Source of the DNA: Eubacterium sp.
GTDB lineage: Bacteria > Bacillota > Clostridia > Oscillospirales > Acutalibacteraceae
Assembly (NCBI GenBank): GCA_017543415.1
Contig: JAFYGD010000111.1
Coordinates: forward strand, 1-6,456
Direction of reading: 5' to 3'
DNA: 6,456 nt
Shown: positions 5,188 through 6,456 of the stretch, piece after piece
Numbering within the stretch: position 1 is the first letter of the stretch
Layout: each line of letters opens with the position of its first letter
Translations under genes and position numbers: made by a program
The notes under the pieces: generated by a model
What the model saw: only the letters and a program-made list of their open reading frames with translations
The model's database searches: none
What the model was told of the DNA's origin: nothing

Positions 5188-6456
5188 ATGAAAAGGGTTT
5201 TAGCAAGCGTATTTGCACTGATTATGGCGTTTACAATGCTTCCCATTACGGCAAGCGCAAGCAAGGCTGATTTATTTAACGACTATTTTCCCGACGGCAT
5301 TTCCAAGCCGTTAACGCCGTATATTCAGTTAGTTGAGTATCTGGGAGACGCGACAACTGAGCAGTTTTATGATATATGGTACACTTATCCCGAGGACATT
5401 TACAAGCTGAATATGGACGACAACAAGGACCACGACGCTTTTGTTCAAAAATACGGCGTTGAGGTCAATTCATTAAATCTGATTGTTCAGTTTGACTGTA
5501 AGGTTGACGACGGCGACTGGCTTTATAACACGGGCACGTTTACCGATTCCGTTTATAATCCCGCTACCGACGAATGGGATGACGTTGTTAAGCCGGTTTC
5601 GGAAGCGTGGGATAAAAATCAGTATCCCAACTGGGGCAATTACGGTTTGTTTATGAACTATATTAATTCGTTCCCCGGCTGGTACAGTAAAAAGATGGAT
5701 AATTACCGCCTTATTGATTCATGGAGTTATGATAATGACGATAAGGATAACAACGGATTTCTTAAAGACGCTTTAAGAAAGGAAGAATTTATACATACCG
5801 ACGGTACGTGGGCCGCTTCATCATATATTGATAACGTTAATCACACGTTCACCTTCCGTTACAGGTTCCTTGTCAGCGCTGAGGATGAAAACGATTACGG
5901 CAATATGCAGTATATCCATTCCGACTGGTCCGACCCCGTTTCCGTAGGTAAGAACGGCACGCAGCAGGAATTAACGAAGAACCCCAACCCCGAAGCGCTT
6001 ACAATTAACGATTTCGTCTGCAACAAAGCGGGCTCTGACGCAGAACCGCGCAACGAATTCAAAGCGTACGTAGATATTCCGACAAGCGTTTACGAGGACG
6101 AGCGTTATTACATTATATATGAAAGCGGCTTCGAGCCCGTAGGAATTCAAACACAGTACCGCATTAACGGCGGAGCCTGGAAGGGCGGAGATATAGCGAA
6201 TTCCGTCTGGATTTTCAGCGGCGAACGCTACGTCGTTATAAACGATTACCTGAAAAAGGGCGACAAGGTAGAAATCCGTATGCGGGTTGCAGAGGGTAAT
6301 AACAAGGATATTTATTCCCCTTGGTCAAATGTGAAAACTGTTTATGCCGCTGTTACGGATTATCAGTATAAAGACGAGCCGTCGCAGCCCGAAAAGCCCA
6401 TAAGCGACCTCAGCGGCGACGCTACCGAGGGTCAGGTTGATTCCTTCATTACAGGC
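5188..6456 (+). CDS. Secreted protein of unknown function with two FN3-like repeat units, 3' end missing
   Basis: The frame is open from the ATG to the window end (423 codons, no stop), so the gene continues to the right. A clear Sec signal peptide opens it: Lys2-Arg3, a hydrophobic core (about 4-18) and an ASA site with cleavage after Ala24. The mature part is rich in Asp, Asn, Tyr and Trp. Two related blocks can be seen: QFDCKVDDGDW (101-111) resembles QTQYRINGGAW (321-331), and YRFLVSAE...HSDWSDPVSV (224-253) resembles IRMRVAEG...YSPWSNVKTV (364-386). The W-S pairs recall WSxWS-like ends of fibronectin-III or similar beta-sandwich domains. Unit one carries an extra stretch of about 90 residues containing DKDNNG (185-190), a possible calcium loop. 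A Pro/Glu-rich linker (PSQPEKP) appears near residue 400. I recognise no enzymatic motif; a surface or extracellular binding role is only a guess. Confidence 0.85.
   Translation, partial: MKRVLASVFALIMAFTMLPITASASKADLFNDYFPDGISKPLTPYIQLVEYLGDATTEQFYDIWYTYPEDIYKLNMDDNKDHDAFVQKYGVEVNSLNLIVQFDCKVDDGDWLYNTGTFTDSVYNPATDEWDDVVKPVSEAWDKNQYPNWGNYGLFMNYINSFPGWYSKKMDNYRLIDSWSYDNDDKDNNGFLKDALRKEEFIHTDGTWAASSYIDNVNHTFTFRYRFLVSAEDENDYGNMQYIHSDWSDPVSVGKNGTQQELTKNPNPEALTINDFVCNKAGSDAEPRNEFKAYVDIPTSVYEDERYYIIYESGFEPVGIQTQYRINGGAWKGGDIANSVWIFSGERYVVINDYLKKGDKVEIRMRVAEGNNKDIYSPWSNVKTVYAAVTDYQYKDEPSQPEKPISDLSGDATEGQVDSFITG

Overview
The window looks like chromosomal DNA of a low-to-moderate GC Firmicute, most likely a gut-type clostridium (Oscillospiraceae/Ruminococcus-like). 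This rests on strong AGGAGG-type ribosome binding sites, sigma-A promoter hexamers, Firmicutes-type housekeeping proteins, and an AT-rich heptad-repeat element of a kind I associate with such genomes. The lineage is an inference; there is no rRNA here to anchor it.

Layout, left to right. (1) Bases 1-716 (+): 3' two thirds of hemW (radical-SAM heme chaperone family). (2) Bases 717-742: a perfect hairpin that acts as shared terminator for two convergent genes. (3) Bases 747-1592 (-): an ABC-2 polysaccharide/teichoic-acid-type export permease with its own near-consensus promoter and no ATPase gene beside it. (4) Bases 1689-3025 (-): aroE-aroK, two shikimate-pathway genes joined by an ATGA overlap. 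(5) Bases 3026-3134: a compact divergent promoter region. (6) Bases 3135-3365 (+): acyl carrier protein. (7) Bases 3366-3503: acpP-glpK spacer holding a strong intrinsic terminator that ends only 21 nt before the glpK start. (8) Bases 3504-5018 (+): glycerol kinase. (9) Bases 5019-5187: a GC hairpin followed by an approximately 120-bp MITE-like element with heptad-repeat inverted arms. (10) Bases 5188-6456 (+): 5' part of a secreted protein of unknown function with two fibronectin-III-like repeat units; it runs off the window.

The genes form several small transcription units rather than one pathway. aroE and aroK carry out consecutive steps toward chorismate. acpP and glpK both touch lipid supply (acyl carrier and glycerol-3-phosphate). 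The permease would export a lipid-linked glycan with an ATPase encoded elsewhere.

I see no defence system, CRISPR array, phage or conjugative module, tRNA or rRNA. The parts most worth a second look are the terminator/attenuator in the glpK leader, the MITE-like element that appears to supply promoter and leader to the secreted-protein gene, and that protein itself.
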